Shown: positions 17,661-26,475, counted from the first letter of the stretch. The stretch is 64,000 nucleotides of DNA from Betaproteobacteria bacterium (GCA_029863175.1 JAOTVX010000002.1:103401-167400), one strand, 5' to 3'. Numbers and translations are program-made. Notes: a model not told the origin generated them from the sequence alone.

Positions 17661-17690
17661 AGAAAACGGGGCTGCGAATCCGCAGCCCCG
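17661..17690 (-). terminator. Rho-independent terminator of the SWIB gene
   Basis: On the minus strand a perfect 10-bp GC-rich stem (CGGGGCTGCG against CGCAGCCCCG, 17690-17667, 4-nt loop) is followed by TTTTCTTT. It lies 26 bp after the SWIB stop codon. Confidence 0.9.
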
Positions 17691-17716
17691 TCCCATTCTA
17701 CCTGTCGTTTTCCAGC

Positions 17717-18055
17717 TTAGCCCAGGTGTTTGCTCACCAAGCGGGTCATTTCGAACATCGAGACCTGGCTACGGCCGAAAATGGGGCGCAGTTTCTCGTC
17801 GGCGTTGATCATGCGCCGGTTGGTCCGGTCCTGCAACCCGTTGCGCTTGATGTAGGCCCACAGCTTCTTCGTAACCTCGGTGCGTGGCATCGCGCTGCTG
17901 CCGATCACCGCGGCAAGTGTCGAGCTCGGGTTCACCGGCTTCATGAACGACGGGTTCGGCTTGCGCGCGCTCTTCTTCTTCTTCGCCGGCTTGCGCGCGA
18001 CCTTGCGAACCTTCTTCGCCTTCTTGCTGCTCTTTCTCTTCTTGCTCTTCGCCAT
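17717..18055 (-). CDS. SWIB-domain protein with Lys-rich histone-like N-terminus
   Basis: A 112-residue protein. The first 40 residues are a histone H1-like Lys/Arg/Ala tail (KKRKSSKKAKKVRKVARK). The rest is a SWIB/MDM2 domain (SSTLAAVIGSSAMPRTEVTKKLWAYIKRNGLQD, then IFGRSQVSMFEMTRLVSKHL). Bacterial SWIB proteins are known in chlamydiae and some proteobacteria and are thought to bind DNA or act with topoisomerase; the exact role is unknown. I chose ATG 18055, preceded by GGGAGA, over longer readings whose N-terminus looks non-coding. It carries its own strong terminator. The tail resembles the tiny Lys/Ala peptide encoded at 61463. Confidence 0.88.
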   Translation of the reverse strand: MAKSKKRKSSKKAKKVRKVARKPAKKKKSARKPNPSFMKPVNPSSTLAAVIGSSAMPRTEVTKKLWAYIKRNGLQDRTNRRMINADEKLRPIFGRSQVSMFEMTRLVSKHLG

Positions 18056-18383
18056 TACTATCTCCCAGTGTGGCGCCGTACGGCGCGTGTGGTTGGAAAC
18101 TACAGCAAACGATAAATTAAGAGCGAAGGATGCCAATGTCCACGCGACCTTGCAAGAGATTTTTGGGGGTTGACACACGGGCGAAACCCCACGCAAGCGT
18201 CGGGGCCTTACCGCGAGGCGATCGCGCCACGCCGCGCGATGCTCGACTGATTGGTCATTGTTACATCCGGCGCAGCCCGCGGATCGGCAAGCTGCAATCC
18301 GGCCACGGCATGAAGTCAAGGACTTATCCGAAGAAGCTCGAGTCTATGGGTCTGCCTGGTTCGCTCGATCGCGGCGCGGGGCT
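18056..18383. other. Intergenic region between divergent SWIB and isoaspartyl peptidase genes
   Basis: I see no gene, repeat or RNA in these 328 bases. The stretch 18095-18120 is AT-rich and on the minus strand reads TTGGCA, 16 bases, TATCGT, a possible SWIB promoter. A TTGACA at 18171 on the plus strand has no acceptable -10 partner. Confidence 0.4.
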
Positions 18384-19367
18384 ATGAGCGCCGTACCGTT
18401 CAATCTTGCGGTGCACGGCGGTGCAGGCGCCCTGGCGCGGGGCCCGCGTCGGGACCGGCACGCCGCCCACCGCGCCGCTCTTGCCGCTGCGCTGCGCGCC
18501 GGCCATGCCCTGTTGGCCGGCGGTGGGTCGGCCGTCGACGCCGTGATCGCAGCCGTCGCGGCCCTCGAGGATTCGCCGCTTTTTAACGCCGGCCACGGCT
18601 CCGTCTTCACCGCAGCGGGAACGCACGAGCTCGACGCCGCGGTGATGGACGGCGCTACCGGACGTGCCGGTTCGGTCGCCGCCGTGACTCGCATCCGGAA
18701 TCCAGTCGCCGCAGCAGCTCTCGTAATGCGGCACTCGCCCTGGGTCATGCTGTGCGGCGCCGGCGCTGAGCGTTTCGCGGCCGACCACGGCGCCGACATG
18801 GTCGATCCCGCCTATTTCTTTACCCGCGCTCGCCACGAGCAACTCGAGCAGGCTCGCAAGCGTCGCAGCGTCGAACTCGACCACGATGGTGCAGCGCGCG
18901 CGCCACCAAGCGACGCGGGGGATGGGACGGTCTACGGCACCGTGGGCGCGATCGCCCTCGACGCGACGGGTAATCTCGCGGCAGCAACTTCGACCGGCGG
19001 CCTTACCAACCAGCCGCTCGGGCGGGTGGGCGACTCGCCGATCATCGGAGCAGGCACCTACGCTGAGAACGCCTCGGTCGCCGTGTCCGCAACCGGCGTC
19101 GGCGAGGTTTTCATGCGCGCGGTCGTGGCGCACGATATCGCCGCGATTGTGCGCTATCAGGGGTGGAGCGTGCGCGAGGCGGCGGAGGAAGTGATCCTCC
19201 GCAAGGTTCCCCGGGCGGGCGGACGCGGCGGCGCGATCGTGCTCGACCGCCGTGGCAATCTCGCCATGGTCTTCAACACCGAGGGCATGTATCGCGGAAC
19301 CATTCGCGGCGACGGCGAGCCGGAAGTTGCGATCTACCCGGCGGGCTCGCCACAAGACCAGATTTAA
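18384..19367 (+). CDS. Isoaspartyl peptidase/L-asparaginase (Ntn-hydrolase)
   Basis: A 327-residue type III asparaginase, made as a precursor that cleaves itself before a Thr nucleophile. It hydrolyses isoaspartyl dipeptides and asparagine. Landmarks are NLAVHGGAGALARG at the N-terminus, GHALLAGGGSAVDAVIAAVAALEDSPLFNAGHGSVF, the predicted cleavage point before Thr in YGTVGAIALDATGNLAAATSTGG, and GVGEVFMRAVVAHDI. The ATG at 18384 directly precedes the conserved N-terminus. E. coli calls its homologue iaaA. It stands alone and is followed by a very strong inverted repeat. Confidence 0.92.
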   Translation: MSAVPFNLAVHGGAGALARGPRRDRHAAHRAALAAALRAGHALLAGGGSAVDAVIAAVAALEDSPLFNAGHGSVFTAAGTHELDAAVMDGATGRAGSVAAVTRIRNPVAAAALVMRHSPWVMLCGAGAERFAADHGADMVDPAYFFTRARHEQLEQARKRRSVELDHDGAARAPPSDAGDGTVYGTVGAIALDATGNLAAATSTGGLTNQPLGRVGDSPIIGAGTYAENASVAVSATGVGEVFMRAVVAHDIAAIVRYQGWSVREAAEEVILRKVPRAGGRGGAIVLDRRGNLAMVFNTEGMYRGTIRGDGEPEVAIYPAGSPQDQI

Positions 19368-19374
19368 CCGCCAA

Positions 19375-19420
19375 GATGGCATGGACGCCTCCCGCCCCTT
19401 CGGGAGGCGTCCATGCCATC
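19375..19420. terminator. 20-bp perfect hairpin after the isoaspartyl peptidase gene
   Basis: Bases 19375-19394 pair perfectly with 19401-19420 (stem core GGCATGGACGCCTCCCG, loop CCCCTT), starting 8 bp after the stop codon. There is no T-tract, so this is not a classical intrinsic terminator. It may protect the transcript end or be a repeat-type palindrome. Confidence 0.55.
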
Positions 19421-19619
19421 GTAATGGAGTGGAAGGATAACCCAGATGATTGGTTGAATGGGCAGACAAGGTATTGACCGAGTGGTGGCGTCGCAGCCAA
19501 CGGCAAGGCAGGGTCGCGAGCAAGCGCATGCTAATGATGTGCACGCCACAAGGCCGCATAACATGTAATTCAGCGGACCGGCTTTTATTCTTGTTCCGTT
19601 CCTGAGACAGTGGTCTTCC

Positions 19620-19657
19620 GTAGGAATTTGCCGGGCATCAGCCCCGCAAATTCCTAC
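19620..19657. repeat. Composite element, end-B copy at the msrA stop
   Basis: The inverted repeat GTAGGAATTTGC (19620-19631) and GCAAATTCCTAC (19646-19657) is a variant of end B. On the minus strand its terminal TAG is the msrA stop codon. Confidence 0.75.
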
Positions 19658-20217
19658 CCCTTCTTGCGCTTTCCCAGGAATTCCTTGCGGAACTTGATCA
19701 CCTTGGGCGCCACCACGAACATGCAGTACGGCTGCGCGGGATTACGCGCAAAGTACTCCTGGTGGTAATCCTCGGCAACGTAATACGTGGACGCGGGCGC
19801 CACCTCGGTCACGATCGGACCGTCCCACAGTTTTGCGGCATTCATGCTCGCGATCACCTCTTCGGCCGCCGCTTTCTGCTCCGGCGAGTGATAGAAGATC
19901 GCCGAGCGATACTGGGTGCCGGCGTCATTGCCCTGGCGGTTGAGCGTCGTCGGATCATGGATCACGAAGAACACCTCCAGCAGTTCCCTGAACGAGACCG
20001 TCGCCGGGTCGAAGGTGATTCTCACGACCTCGGCGTGACCGGTTTCGCCAGCGCACACTTCCCGATAGGTCGGATTGGGCGTGTGGCCGCCCATGTACCC
20101 GGACTCGACCGACTCAACGCCCCTCATCTCGTCGTACACCGCTTCCAGGCACCAGAAACAGCCGCCGGCGAGCGTGGCGACTTCTTTGCCGTCCGGCACC
20201 ACAGTCGTGGAATTCAA
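19654..20217 (-). CDS. msrA: Peptide-methionine (S)-S-oxide reductase
   Basis: A 187-residue MsrA, which reduces the S form of methionine sulfoxide in oxidised proteins. It has the active-site GGCFWC, then the usual [58 protein letters not shown] and [15 protein letters not shown], with the resolving Cys in QPYC. The active site uses Cys (TGT), not Sec. The reading starts at TTG 20217; GTG 20202 is a possible alternative, since most MsrA proteins begin closer to the GGCFWC. No MsrB is nearby. The stop lies in a repeat. Confidence 0.95.
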   Translation of the reverse strand: MNSTTVVPDGKEVATLAGGCFWCLEAVYDEMRGVESVESGYMGGHTPNPTYREVCAGETGHAEVVRITFDPATVSFRELLEVFFVIHDPTTLNRQGNDAGTQYRSAIFYHSPEQKAAAEEVIASMNAAKLWDGPIVTEVAPASTYYVAEDYHQEYFARNPAQPYCMFVVAPKVIKFRKEFLGKRKKG

Positions 20218-20264
20218 GCCTGTAAGTCCTCGTGAGTGTGTTGGGAATGCTGATACGGTCCGTC

Positions 20265-20444
20265 TAGCAGCCTGTCGGCGTCGGCAATGTCACAGGAGTT
20301 TGTCGGATCAGAATTCGACAAATTGCTAGTGTATCGGATTCGCGGCGCGCCGCCCTGCTTCATCCGAGCCAGCCGCCTGCCGGACTTCGCGCCCCGACAG
20401 GCTGCTGAAGGAATTTGTCAGACCCAAGTGCGACAAACTCCTAG
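20265..20444. repeat. Composite palindromic element, rearranged copy
   Basis: Contains end A (TAGCAGCCTGTCGG, 20265-20278), a copy of end B beginning CAGGAGTTTGTCGG (about 20290), then the A partner CCGACAGGCTGCTG (about 20394) and a last B pair ending CGACAAACTCCTAG (20431-20444). Order and orientation differ from the copy at 15008. The rest of 20218-20640 shows no gene. Confidence 0.75.
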
Positions 20445-20640
20445 GCGGCGGCCCAGTCGAACTTGGTGGCGTGGGCGCATCATCCACGCCGCGATCGGCG
20501 CGACCAAGCAGATTCCGTGGGTTGCGACCGGTTTGCCCGGCGGTCGCATTAGGTGATACCGTGCCTGGAATCCAGAGAGAGCGGTAAGCACCATGCCACA
20601 GAGCGATTCGATGGTGGATGTGCTCAAGCGCGAGCTACCG

Positions 20641-20754
20641 GTGACCCGTAATAGGTGAACGGTGAAGGGGGAACGAAAAAGGCGGATGGGAGAGGAGCAT
20701 GCAGTGAGGATCGCCGTTTTACCGCTTACCGCTTTCCGCTTACTGCTTACCGCT
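20641..20754. repeat. Two heptad arrays (GTGACCC type and TACCGCT type)
   Basis: Four heptads GTGACCC, GTAATAG, GTGAACG, GTGAAGG (20641-20668), then after about 50 bases five heptads TACCGCT, TACCGCT, TTCCGCT, TACTGCT, TACCGCT (20720-20754). Together with the composite element they fill most of the 630-bp gap between msrA and the TPM genes. Confidence 0.8.
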
Positions 20755-20849
20755 ATACGATCCCGTTCACCGCTCTCGACGCGCCGGCGTCTATCTGCCA
20801 CTGATGCCTCTTGATTCGTTTCGTGTTGGCGAGGACGTTTAAACCGAAC

Positions 20850-21503
20850 ATGTTTCTCGATCCGGCGGCCGCAGACGCCGTCAGCGCGCGTGTCGCCGGG
20901 CTCGAGGCCGCGAGCGGCGTCGAAGTGGTGACGGCCGTGATCGCGCGCGCCGATTCCTACCCCGAAGTACCCTGGAAGGCATTCGCGCTGGGCGCCTCCC
21001 TCGCCGCGCTCGCGGCGACCGTCATCGCGCTGTTCGAACCCGGCTGGGAAGCGTTCGAGGCGGTTTTGGAAACCGCCGTTGCGGTGCTGGCGGCGGGGGG
21101 CGCGCTGGCGCTCGCGTCGGCTTGGATCACGCCGTTTGCTCGCATTCTCATCCCGGCCGAGCGCCGCGAGGCGGAGGTCAGGCAGTACGCCCAGGCGCTT
21201 TTTCTCGAGCATGAGCTCCATCGCACCCGCCACCGCGACGGCATTCTCATTCTGGTGAGTTTGCTCGAGCATCGGGTCGTCGTACTCGCGGATCGCGGCG
21301 TGAGCGAGAAGGTCGCCCGCTCAGAGCTCGACTCGGTCATCGCCACCGTAACCGGCGCGCTCTCCCGCGCGAGCCTTGCCGACGCGCTTCTGGCTGGCCT
21401 TGACGGACTGGACGGGATCCTTGCCCGTCACGGCATCCGTGCACAGGCTGGGGACACGAACGAATTTCCCGACACCGTGATACAGCAGCGGGGACCGGCG
21501 TGA
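20850..21503 (+). CDS. TPM-domain membrane protein (first of pair)
   Basis: About 217 residues. It has a short N-terminal helix, two hydrophobic segments (KAFALGASLAALAATVIALF and AVLETAVAVLAAGGALALASAW), and a TPM-like region around VRQYAQALFLEHELHRTRHRDGILILVSLLEHRVVVLADRGVSEKV. TPM proteins in these positions are usually paired with a second TPM protein and LemA; LemA is not present here. Function is not established. ATG 20850 is my choice; a TTG at 20811 would add 13 residues. The stop overlaps the start of the next gene (TGATG), so translation is probably coupled. Confidence 0.8.
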   Translation: MFLDPAAADAVSARVAGLEAASGVEVVTAVIARADSYPEVPWKAFALGASLAALAATVIALFEPGWEAFEAVLETAVAVLAAGGALALASAWITPFARILIPAERREAEVRQYAQALFLEHELHRTRHRDGILILVSLLEHRVVVLADRGVSEKVARSELDSVIATVTGALSRASLADALLAGLDGLDGILARHGIRAQAGDTNEFPDTVIQQRGPA

Positions 21504-22462
21504 TGCGTCCGGCTTCCAGCGTATTTGCCGCGCTCCTTGCGTTCGCCTCCGCGGTCGCGGCGCAGCCCACCGAGGTGCCGTACCTGACCGGCCGCGTCGT
21601 GGACAACGCCGAAATTCTGAGCGCCGACACACGGCAGCACCTCACCGAAACCCTCCGGCGGCACGAGCAGAAGACCAGCAACCAGGTCGTCGTGCTGTCC
21701 GTACCGACGATACATGGCGAGAGCGTCGAGGAGTACGCGGTGCGGGTCTTCGAACAATGGAAACTGGGGCAAAAAGGCAAGGACAATGGCGTACTGGTGG
21801 TCATCGTGCCGCAGGACCGGCGCATGCGAATCGAGGTCGGCTACGGCCTTGAAGGGGTGCTGACGGACGCGTACGCGAGCCGGATTATCCGCAACCTGAT
21901 GACGCCCCGTTTCCGCGAAGGCGACTTCAGCGGAGGGGTCGCGCGCGGCGTGAATGCGGTCATCGCGCAACTCGAGGGCCAGCCGGCGATGGCAGGCCAG
22001 GAGCGCCCCGCCGCGCGCTCAGCTGGCGGCAAGAAATCGGAATTCATCAAGGCGCCCACGATGGCGCTCCATGAAAAGGTGCTCTTCGGCACCTTCATCT
22101 TCGGCATCATCGGTCTCTTCACCTTCATCGGCGTGGTGACGCCTGGCATGGGGTGGTTCCTGTATTTTTTCCTGATTCCGTTCTGGGCGATGTTCCCGGT
22201 CGTGATCTTCGGCAGCGGCATCACGTTCTACATCCTCCTCGCTTACCTGGTCGGCTTCCCGATCGCAAAGATCCTGGTCTCACGGTCCGGCGCCTACCGG
22301 CGCGCGGCTGAAAAACTCAAGAAGAAAGGGGTTGCGCGCGTCGGAGGCTTCACGATCGGCGGCGGCGGCGGGTGGAGTTCGCGCGGCTCGTGGAACTCGG
22401 GCGGCGGGTTCTCGGGCGGCGGCGGCAGCTCCGGCGGCGGCGGAGCCTCCGGCAGCTGGTAA
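21503..22462 (+). CDS. Exported TPM-domain protein, YgcG-like
   Basis: About 319 residues. It has a signal peptide (SVFAALLAFASAVAAQ), a TPM domain (VPYLTGRVVDNAEILSADTRQHL, NQVVVLSVPTIHGESVEEYAVRVFEQWKLGQKGKDNGVLVVIVPQDRRMRIEVGYGLEGVLTD), three hydrophobic helices near residues 195-270 and a Gly/Ser/Trp-rich tail ending SGGGGASGSW. This architecture matches the YgcG family. A role in membrane or photosystem-type repair is suggested for distant plant homologues only. It is coupled to the preceding TPM gene. Confidence 0.88.
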   Translation: MRPASSVFAALLAFASAVAAQPTEVPYLTGRVVDNAEILSADTRQHLTETLRRHEQKTSNQVVVLSVPTIHGESVEEYAVRVFEQWKLGQKGKDNGVLVVIVPQDRRMRIEVGYGLEGVLTDAYASRIIRNLMTPRFREGDFSGGVARGVNAVIAQLEGQPAMAGQERPAARSAGGKKSEFIKAPTMALHEKVLFGTFIFGIIGLFTFIGVVTPGMGWFLYFFLIPFWAMFPVVIFGSGITFYILLAYLVGFPIAKILVSRSGAYRRAAEKLKKKGVARVGGFTIGGGGGWSSRGSWNSGGGFSGGGGSSGGGGASGSW

Positions 22463-22491
22463 GGTCGCCAAAGCACAGGCGCTCGGCAGAC

Positions 22492-23613
22492 TTGGAACGT
22501 TTACTTCTCCTGGGAGGCGGGCACAGCCACGTCGAGGTCATCCGCCGCTTTGGCGCGCGGCCCCTGCGCGGCACTGCCATTACGCTGGTGAGCCCGGACC
22601 GCCATACGCCCTACTCCGGCATGCTGCCAGGCTTCGTCGCGGGTCACTACGACTACGACGACTGCCACATCGACCTCGAGCCGCTGTGCGCAGCCGCGGG
22701 CATCCTGCTCCACCGCGCGGAGGCGAGCGCATTCGACCCCGACGCTGGCCGCGTGGTGTGCTCGGATGGAAGCGTCGCCGCCTATGACGTGCTCTCGATC
22801 GACGTCGGGTCCACGCCCGACATGCGCGCGATCCCTGGCGCGCTCGAGCACGGCATTCCGGTCAAGCCGGTCGCGCAGTTTTTGAGCGCATGGGAAAACA
22901 TCCACGCTGCGCTGCGCGACGGGCGCCGGCTCTCGTTGGCCTTCGTCGGAGGCGGCGCCGGCGCAGTTGAGCTCGCCGCAGCCATGCACCACCGATTGGT
23001 TGCAGAGGTATCCGCGGCGGCCGGCCGCATTTCCCTGCTAACAGACGCGGCGTCCATACTGCCTACGCATCCCGCGCGCGTGCAGCGTATCTTCGAACGT
23101 CTGCTCCGCGAGCGCGGCATCGAGGTCCGATTTGGAGCGAAGGTGGTGGGTATTTCGCCGGGTCGGGTCGAATGTGCCGACGGATCTTCACTGAGTGCGG
23201 ACCATGCGATCATCGCGACAGGAGCGGGCGCGCCCGGGTGGATTACAGAAAGCGGACTGAGACCCGACGCGCGCGGTTTCATCGCCGTAAACGGTCATTT
23301 GCAGTCCCTGTCGCACCCCAATGTGTTCGCAGCAGGAGACATCGCGACGATGGTCGACAACCCGCGTCCCAAGATGGGGGTTTACGCCGTGCGCCAGGGT
23401 CCGATCCTGGACGGGAATTTGCGTCGCGCGCTCCGCGGCGAAGCGTTGCGCCGCTACTTACCGCAAAGAACCGCGTTGACTCTGATCAGCACGGGCGGCA
23501 AGCACGCCGTTGCGTCGTGGAACGGAATCGTTTTCGAAGGCGACTGGGTCTGGCACTGGAAAGATCGCATCGATTGTCGCTTCATGGCAAGGTACCGGCG
23601 CGAGTCTGCGTGA
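22492..23613 (+). CDS. FAD-dependent oxidoreductase, stand-alone form of the SelD N-terminal domain
   Basis: A 373-residue pyridine nucleotide-disulfide oxidoreductase-type flavoprotein. It has FAD-binding LLLLGGGHSHVEVIRRFG at the very start, then DRHTPYSGMLPGFVAGHYDYDDCHIDL, a second nucleotide-binding LAFVGGGAGAVELAAAM, and GFIAVNGHLQSLSHPNVFAAGDIATM. I recognise it as the family (TIGR03169) that in many bacteria is fused to the N-terminus of selenide, water dikinase SelD. Here it ends at FMARYRRES, where SelD would begin, and the next gene is tyrS on the other strand. The TTG start at 22492 is forced by the FAD motif. Its reaction is unknown. It may link to the selenoprotein candidate at 10774. 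Confidence 0.85.
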   Translation: MERLLLLGGGHSHVEVIRRFGARPLRGTAITLVSPDRHTPYSGMLPGFVAGHYDYDDCHIDLEPLCAAAGILLHRAEASAFDPDAGRVVCSDGSVAAYDVLSIDVGSTPDMRAIPGALEHGIPVKPVAQFLSAWENIHAALRDGRRLSLAFVGGGAGAVELAAAMHHRLVAEVSAAAGRISLLTDAASILPTHPARVQRIFERLLRERGIEVRFGAKVVGISPGRVECADGSSLSADHAIIATGAGAPGWITESGLRPDARGFIAVNGHLQSLSHPNVFAAGDIATMVDNPRPKMGVYAVRQGPILDGNLRRALRGEALRRYLPQRTALTLISTGGKHAVASWNGIVFEGDWVWHWKDRIDCRFMARYRRESA

Positions 23614-23694
23614 ATCAGGTAAGTTGTGGATCGCTCACCCCACAAGAATGCTTGGTGGCAAGGGCGCAACGGGTGCGCGCGATCCCGCCTTTAT

Positions 23695-24894
23695 TCAGCC
23701 GATCGTAACCCGCGCAAATTTTCGCTTACCGACCTGCACGACGCAGCGTTCCCCGCGCGCAAGCATCAGCGCCTTGTCGCTCACTTTTTCTCCGTTGACC
23801 TTGACGCCGCCCTGCTCGATCATGCGCAGCGCCTCGGAGGTGCTGGCGGTAAGCCCGGCCCGCTTCAACACCTGCGTGATCAGCAGTTCGTCGCCTTTCG
23901 CTGCAATGTTCACTTCGGGGATATCGTCCGGGATTTCGTGACGGGCAAAACGCGCAATAAAATTCTTGGCGGCAAGTTGAGCGGCGTTGTTGCCATGGAA
24001 ACGCGCAACAATCTCTTGAGCGAAATCAAGTTTCACGTCCCGGGGATTACCGCCTTGCGCAACAGCCTGCTTCCATGCGTTTATCTTTTGAGGCGACTCA
24101 AAAGATAGCAGCTCGATGTAACGCCACATGAGTTCGTCCGAGACCGACATGAGCTTGCCGAAGATTTCGCCCGGCGGCTCGGTAACCCCGACGTAGTTGC
24201 CGAGCGATTTCGACATCTTGTTCGTCCCGTCCAGGCCCTCGAGCAGCGGCATGGTGAGAATGCATTGCGGCGGTTGGCCGAAATGCTTCTGCATCTCACG
24301 CCCCATGAGGAGATTGAACTTCTGGTCGGTGCCACCCAACTCGAGATCGGCCTTCAGCGCCACCGAGTCGTAGCCCTGCACGAACGGATACAGGAACTCG
24401 TGCACGGCGATCGGGTGCCGCGCCTGGTAACGCTTGTGAAAGTCATCTCGCTCGAGCATGCGCGCGACCGTATAGGTCGACGCGAGGCGGATCATGTCCG
24501 CAGCGCCGAGCTTTTCCATCCAGGCCGAGTTGAAAGTCACCTCCGTGCGGGTGCGATCCAGGATCTTGAAAACCTGATCGGCATAGGTCCCAGCGTTGGC
24601 CTGCACTTCCGGGCGCGTGAGCGGCGGGCGAGTCGTGTTGCGCCCGGAGGGATCGCCGATCATTCCCGTGAAATCGCCGATCAGGAAGATGATGTGATGC
24701 CCGAGGTCTTGCAGGTGCTTGAGCTTGTTGAGCAGCACCGTGTGCCCCAGGTGCAGATCCGGCGCCGTGGGATCGAATCCGGCTTTGACGCGCAGCGGCC
24801 GCCCGGTTCGAAGCTTGTCTTTCAGCTCCGCCTCGACGAGCAACTCGTCGCAGCCGCGTCTGATGACCTCAAGCTGTTGGTCAACCGATGTCAC
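23695..24894 (-). CDS. tyrS: Tyrosyl-tRNA synthetase
   Basis: A 399-residue class I aminoacyl-tRNA synthetase. The HIGH motif is HLGH (in [23 protein letters not shown]), the KMSKS loop is [12 protein letters not shown], and an S4 RNA-binding domain ends the protein ([26 protein letters not shown]). The HLGH wording and spacing fit the TyrZ-like branch common in betaproteobacteria. It attaches tyrosine to tRNA-Tyr in the cytosol. It diverges from the M23 peptidase gene across a 109-bp intergenic space. Confidence 0.97.
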   Translation of the reverse strand: MTSVDQQLEVIRRGCDELLVEAELKDKLRTGRPLRVKAGFDPTAPDLHLGHTVLLNKLKHLQDLGHHIIFLIGDFTGMIGDPSGRNTTRPPLTRPEVQANAGTYADQVFKILDRTRTEVTFNSAWMEKLGAADMIRLASTYTVARMLERDDFHKRYQARHPIAVHEFLYPFVQGYDSVALKADLELGGTDQKFNLLMGREMQKHFGQPPQCILTMPLLEGLDGTNKMSKSLGNYVGVTEPPGEIFGKLMSVSDELMWRYIELLSFESPQKINAWKQAVAQGGNPRDVKLDFAQEIVARFHGNNAAQLAAKNFIARFARHEIPDDIPEVNIAAKGDELLITQVLKRAGLTASTSEALRMIEQGGVKVNGEKVSDKALMLARGERCVVQVGKRKFARVTIG

Positions 24895-25003
24895 GCTAGC
24901 CCGCCAGTCAAAGTGCGCGCGATTTCACGATGCGATAAATCCGGTTTGCCCTCACGTGCAATTCTGCTAAGCTTGCCGCATTTGGAAAAAATTCAGGCAA
25001 ATC

Positions 25004-26326
25004 ATGCAGCAAGAACCAGGGACTAGCGCGATTCTAGCGCAAATGGCGACGCGCCTCACCGGCAAATCTAGGTGGCGGCGCTGGCTGGTTGCCTTGGTCC
25101 TGCCTTTCCTGGGTGTGGTCGCCGCATTCGGCATCGCGCCCAACACGCTCCCCGGGCCGGTTGCCACGACACGGGTCATCCAGGAATTGGAGTTGCCGCT
25201 GCCGCCGACAGGCGTAGCGACGGACGCCGGTTACTGGCGCGAAGCGCGCATCGTACGCGGCGACCGGGCCGCGTCGCTCCTCAAGCGACTGGGGACGGAC
25301 GACGCGGACACGCGGGCGTTCCTGCGCGCGACGCACGCGGCGAAAATGCTGCGCCAGCTCATTCCCGGGCGATCGGTGCGCGCCTACCAGAGCGCGGACG
25401 GAAAGCTGCTCGCCCTGCGATATCAGAACGATGGCGACGTCCTCCATGTCGAGCGCGACGGCGACGGTTTCCGCGTGAGCGAAAGCACGATCGAGCTCGA
25501 GCGGCGCGTGCTGGTCGCCTCAGGGGAGATCGATGGCTCTCTGTTCGGCGCCACCGATGCTGCCCATCTTCCCGAGATGGTGGCAATCCAGATCGCTGAT
25601 GTCTTTGCGACCGACATCGACTTCCACCGGGATCTGCGCCGGGGCGATCGCTTCGCCGTCGCCTACGAGATGCACTACGACCAAGGCGAGCCGGTCCGGC
25701 CGGGCCGGATCCTGGCCGCCGAGTTCATCAACGACGGGAAAGCCTACCGCGCGCTCTGGTTCGAGTACGCCAAGGGACGGGGCGGATATTACACACCGTA
25801 TGGCACGAACATCCGGAAGGCATTTCTGCGCTCACCGCTCGAGTTCTCGCGCGTTACGTCGGGCTACACCAACCGGCGCTACCATCCGATCCTGCGGAAA
25901 TGGCGTGCACACCGCGGCGTGGACTACGGTGCGCCAGTCGGTATCCGCGTGCGGGCAACCGGCGACGGCGTCGTCAAGTTCGCCGGCCGCAAAGGCGGCT
26001 ATGGCAACCTCGTGGTCTTGCGCCACCAGTCCAAGTACACCACTTGGTATGGACACCTGTCGCGGTTTGCCAGCGGACTGCGTTCCGGCGCGCGTGTGCT
26101 GCAGGGCCAAGCAATCGGCTATGTCGGAATGACGGGTCTCGCCACCGGGCCACACCTGCATTATGAATTCCGCGTCAACGGTGTGCACCGGAACCCGCTG
26201 CGGGTCGTGCTGCCCCCGGCGCCGCCGATCCAGGCCGCGCAACGGCCGGCTTTCGACGCTGCGGCGGCACCTCTGGTGGACATGCTGAACCTCTTGCGCG
26301 GCACCAACCTCGCGCGGCTCGACTGA
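25004..26326 (+). CDS. M23-family murein endopeptidase (MepM-like)
   Basis: A 440-residue envelope protein. It has an N-terminal membrane anchor or signal (WLVALVLPFLGVVAAFGIA, about residues 27-45), a long periplasmic region with an OapA/LysM-like part (RIVRGDRAASLLKRLG, LIPGRSVRAYQ), and a C-terminal LytM/M23 domain with the zinc ligands HRGVDYGAP and HLHYEFRVNG. The active-site residues are intact. It is expected to cleave peptidoglycan cross-links during growth. The neighbourhood tyrS (divergent), M23, anmK is a common betaproteobacterial order. Confidence 0.93.
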   Translation: MQQEPGTSAILAQMATRLTGKSRWRRWLVALVLPFLGVVAAFGIAPNTLPGPVATTRVIQELELPLPPTGVATDAGYWREARIVRGDRAASLLKRLGTDDADTRAFLRATHAAKMLRQLIPGRSVRAYQSADGKLLALRYQNDGDVLHVERDGDGFRVSESTIELERRVLVASGEIDGSLFGATDAAHLPEMVAIQIADVFATDIDFHRDLRRGDRFAVAYEMHYDQGEPVRPGRILAAEFINDGKAYRALWFEYAKGRGGYYTPYGTNIRKAFLRSPLEFSRVTSGYTNRRYHPILRKWRAHRGVDYGAPVGIRVRATGDGVVKFAGRKGGYGNLVVLRHQSKYTTWYGHLSRFASGLRSGARVLQGQAIGYVGMTGLATGPHLHYEFRVNGVHRNPLRVVLPPAPPIQAAQRPAFDAAAAPLVDMLNLLRGTNLARLD

Positions 26327-26334
26327 GCGCCGTG

Positions 26335-26475
26335 ACCGGCGACCAGGAACGGGTGATGAGTACTGGTAATGGGAGGTGGTGATGATTGGTGGTGATGTAC
26401 GAAGTTGCAGGCGTTCTTCATCACCATTTCACGTCACCATTTTTCGTCACTGTTACTCATCACTTCTCTCGTATT
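26335..26475. repeat. GGTGATG / CATCACC inverted repeat block, copy 3
   Basis: The left arm has GGTGATG-like units (26352-26397). The right arm has CATCACC, GTCACCA and CATCACT units (26419-26465). It lies between the peptidase and anmK genes, starting 9 bp after the peptidase stop. Confidence 0.8.

Noticed and set aside
18162..18200. TTGACA on the plus strand upstream of the isoaspartyl peptidase gene
   Set aside because: No acceptable -10 box 16-18 bp downstream.
19540..19600. attC-like fragment CGCATAACATGTAATTCAGCGGAC
   Set aside because: Only one half-site resembles an attC site and no partner core follows, so chance is likely.
20593..20658. Short frame MPQSDSMVDVLKRELP before the heptad array
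   Set aside because: 21 codons ending in repeat DNA; it looks like the start of a regulator but is too short to support.
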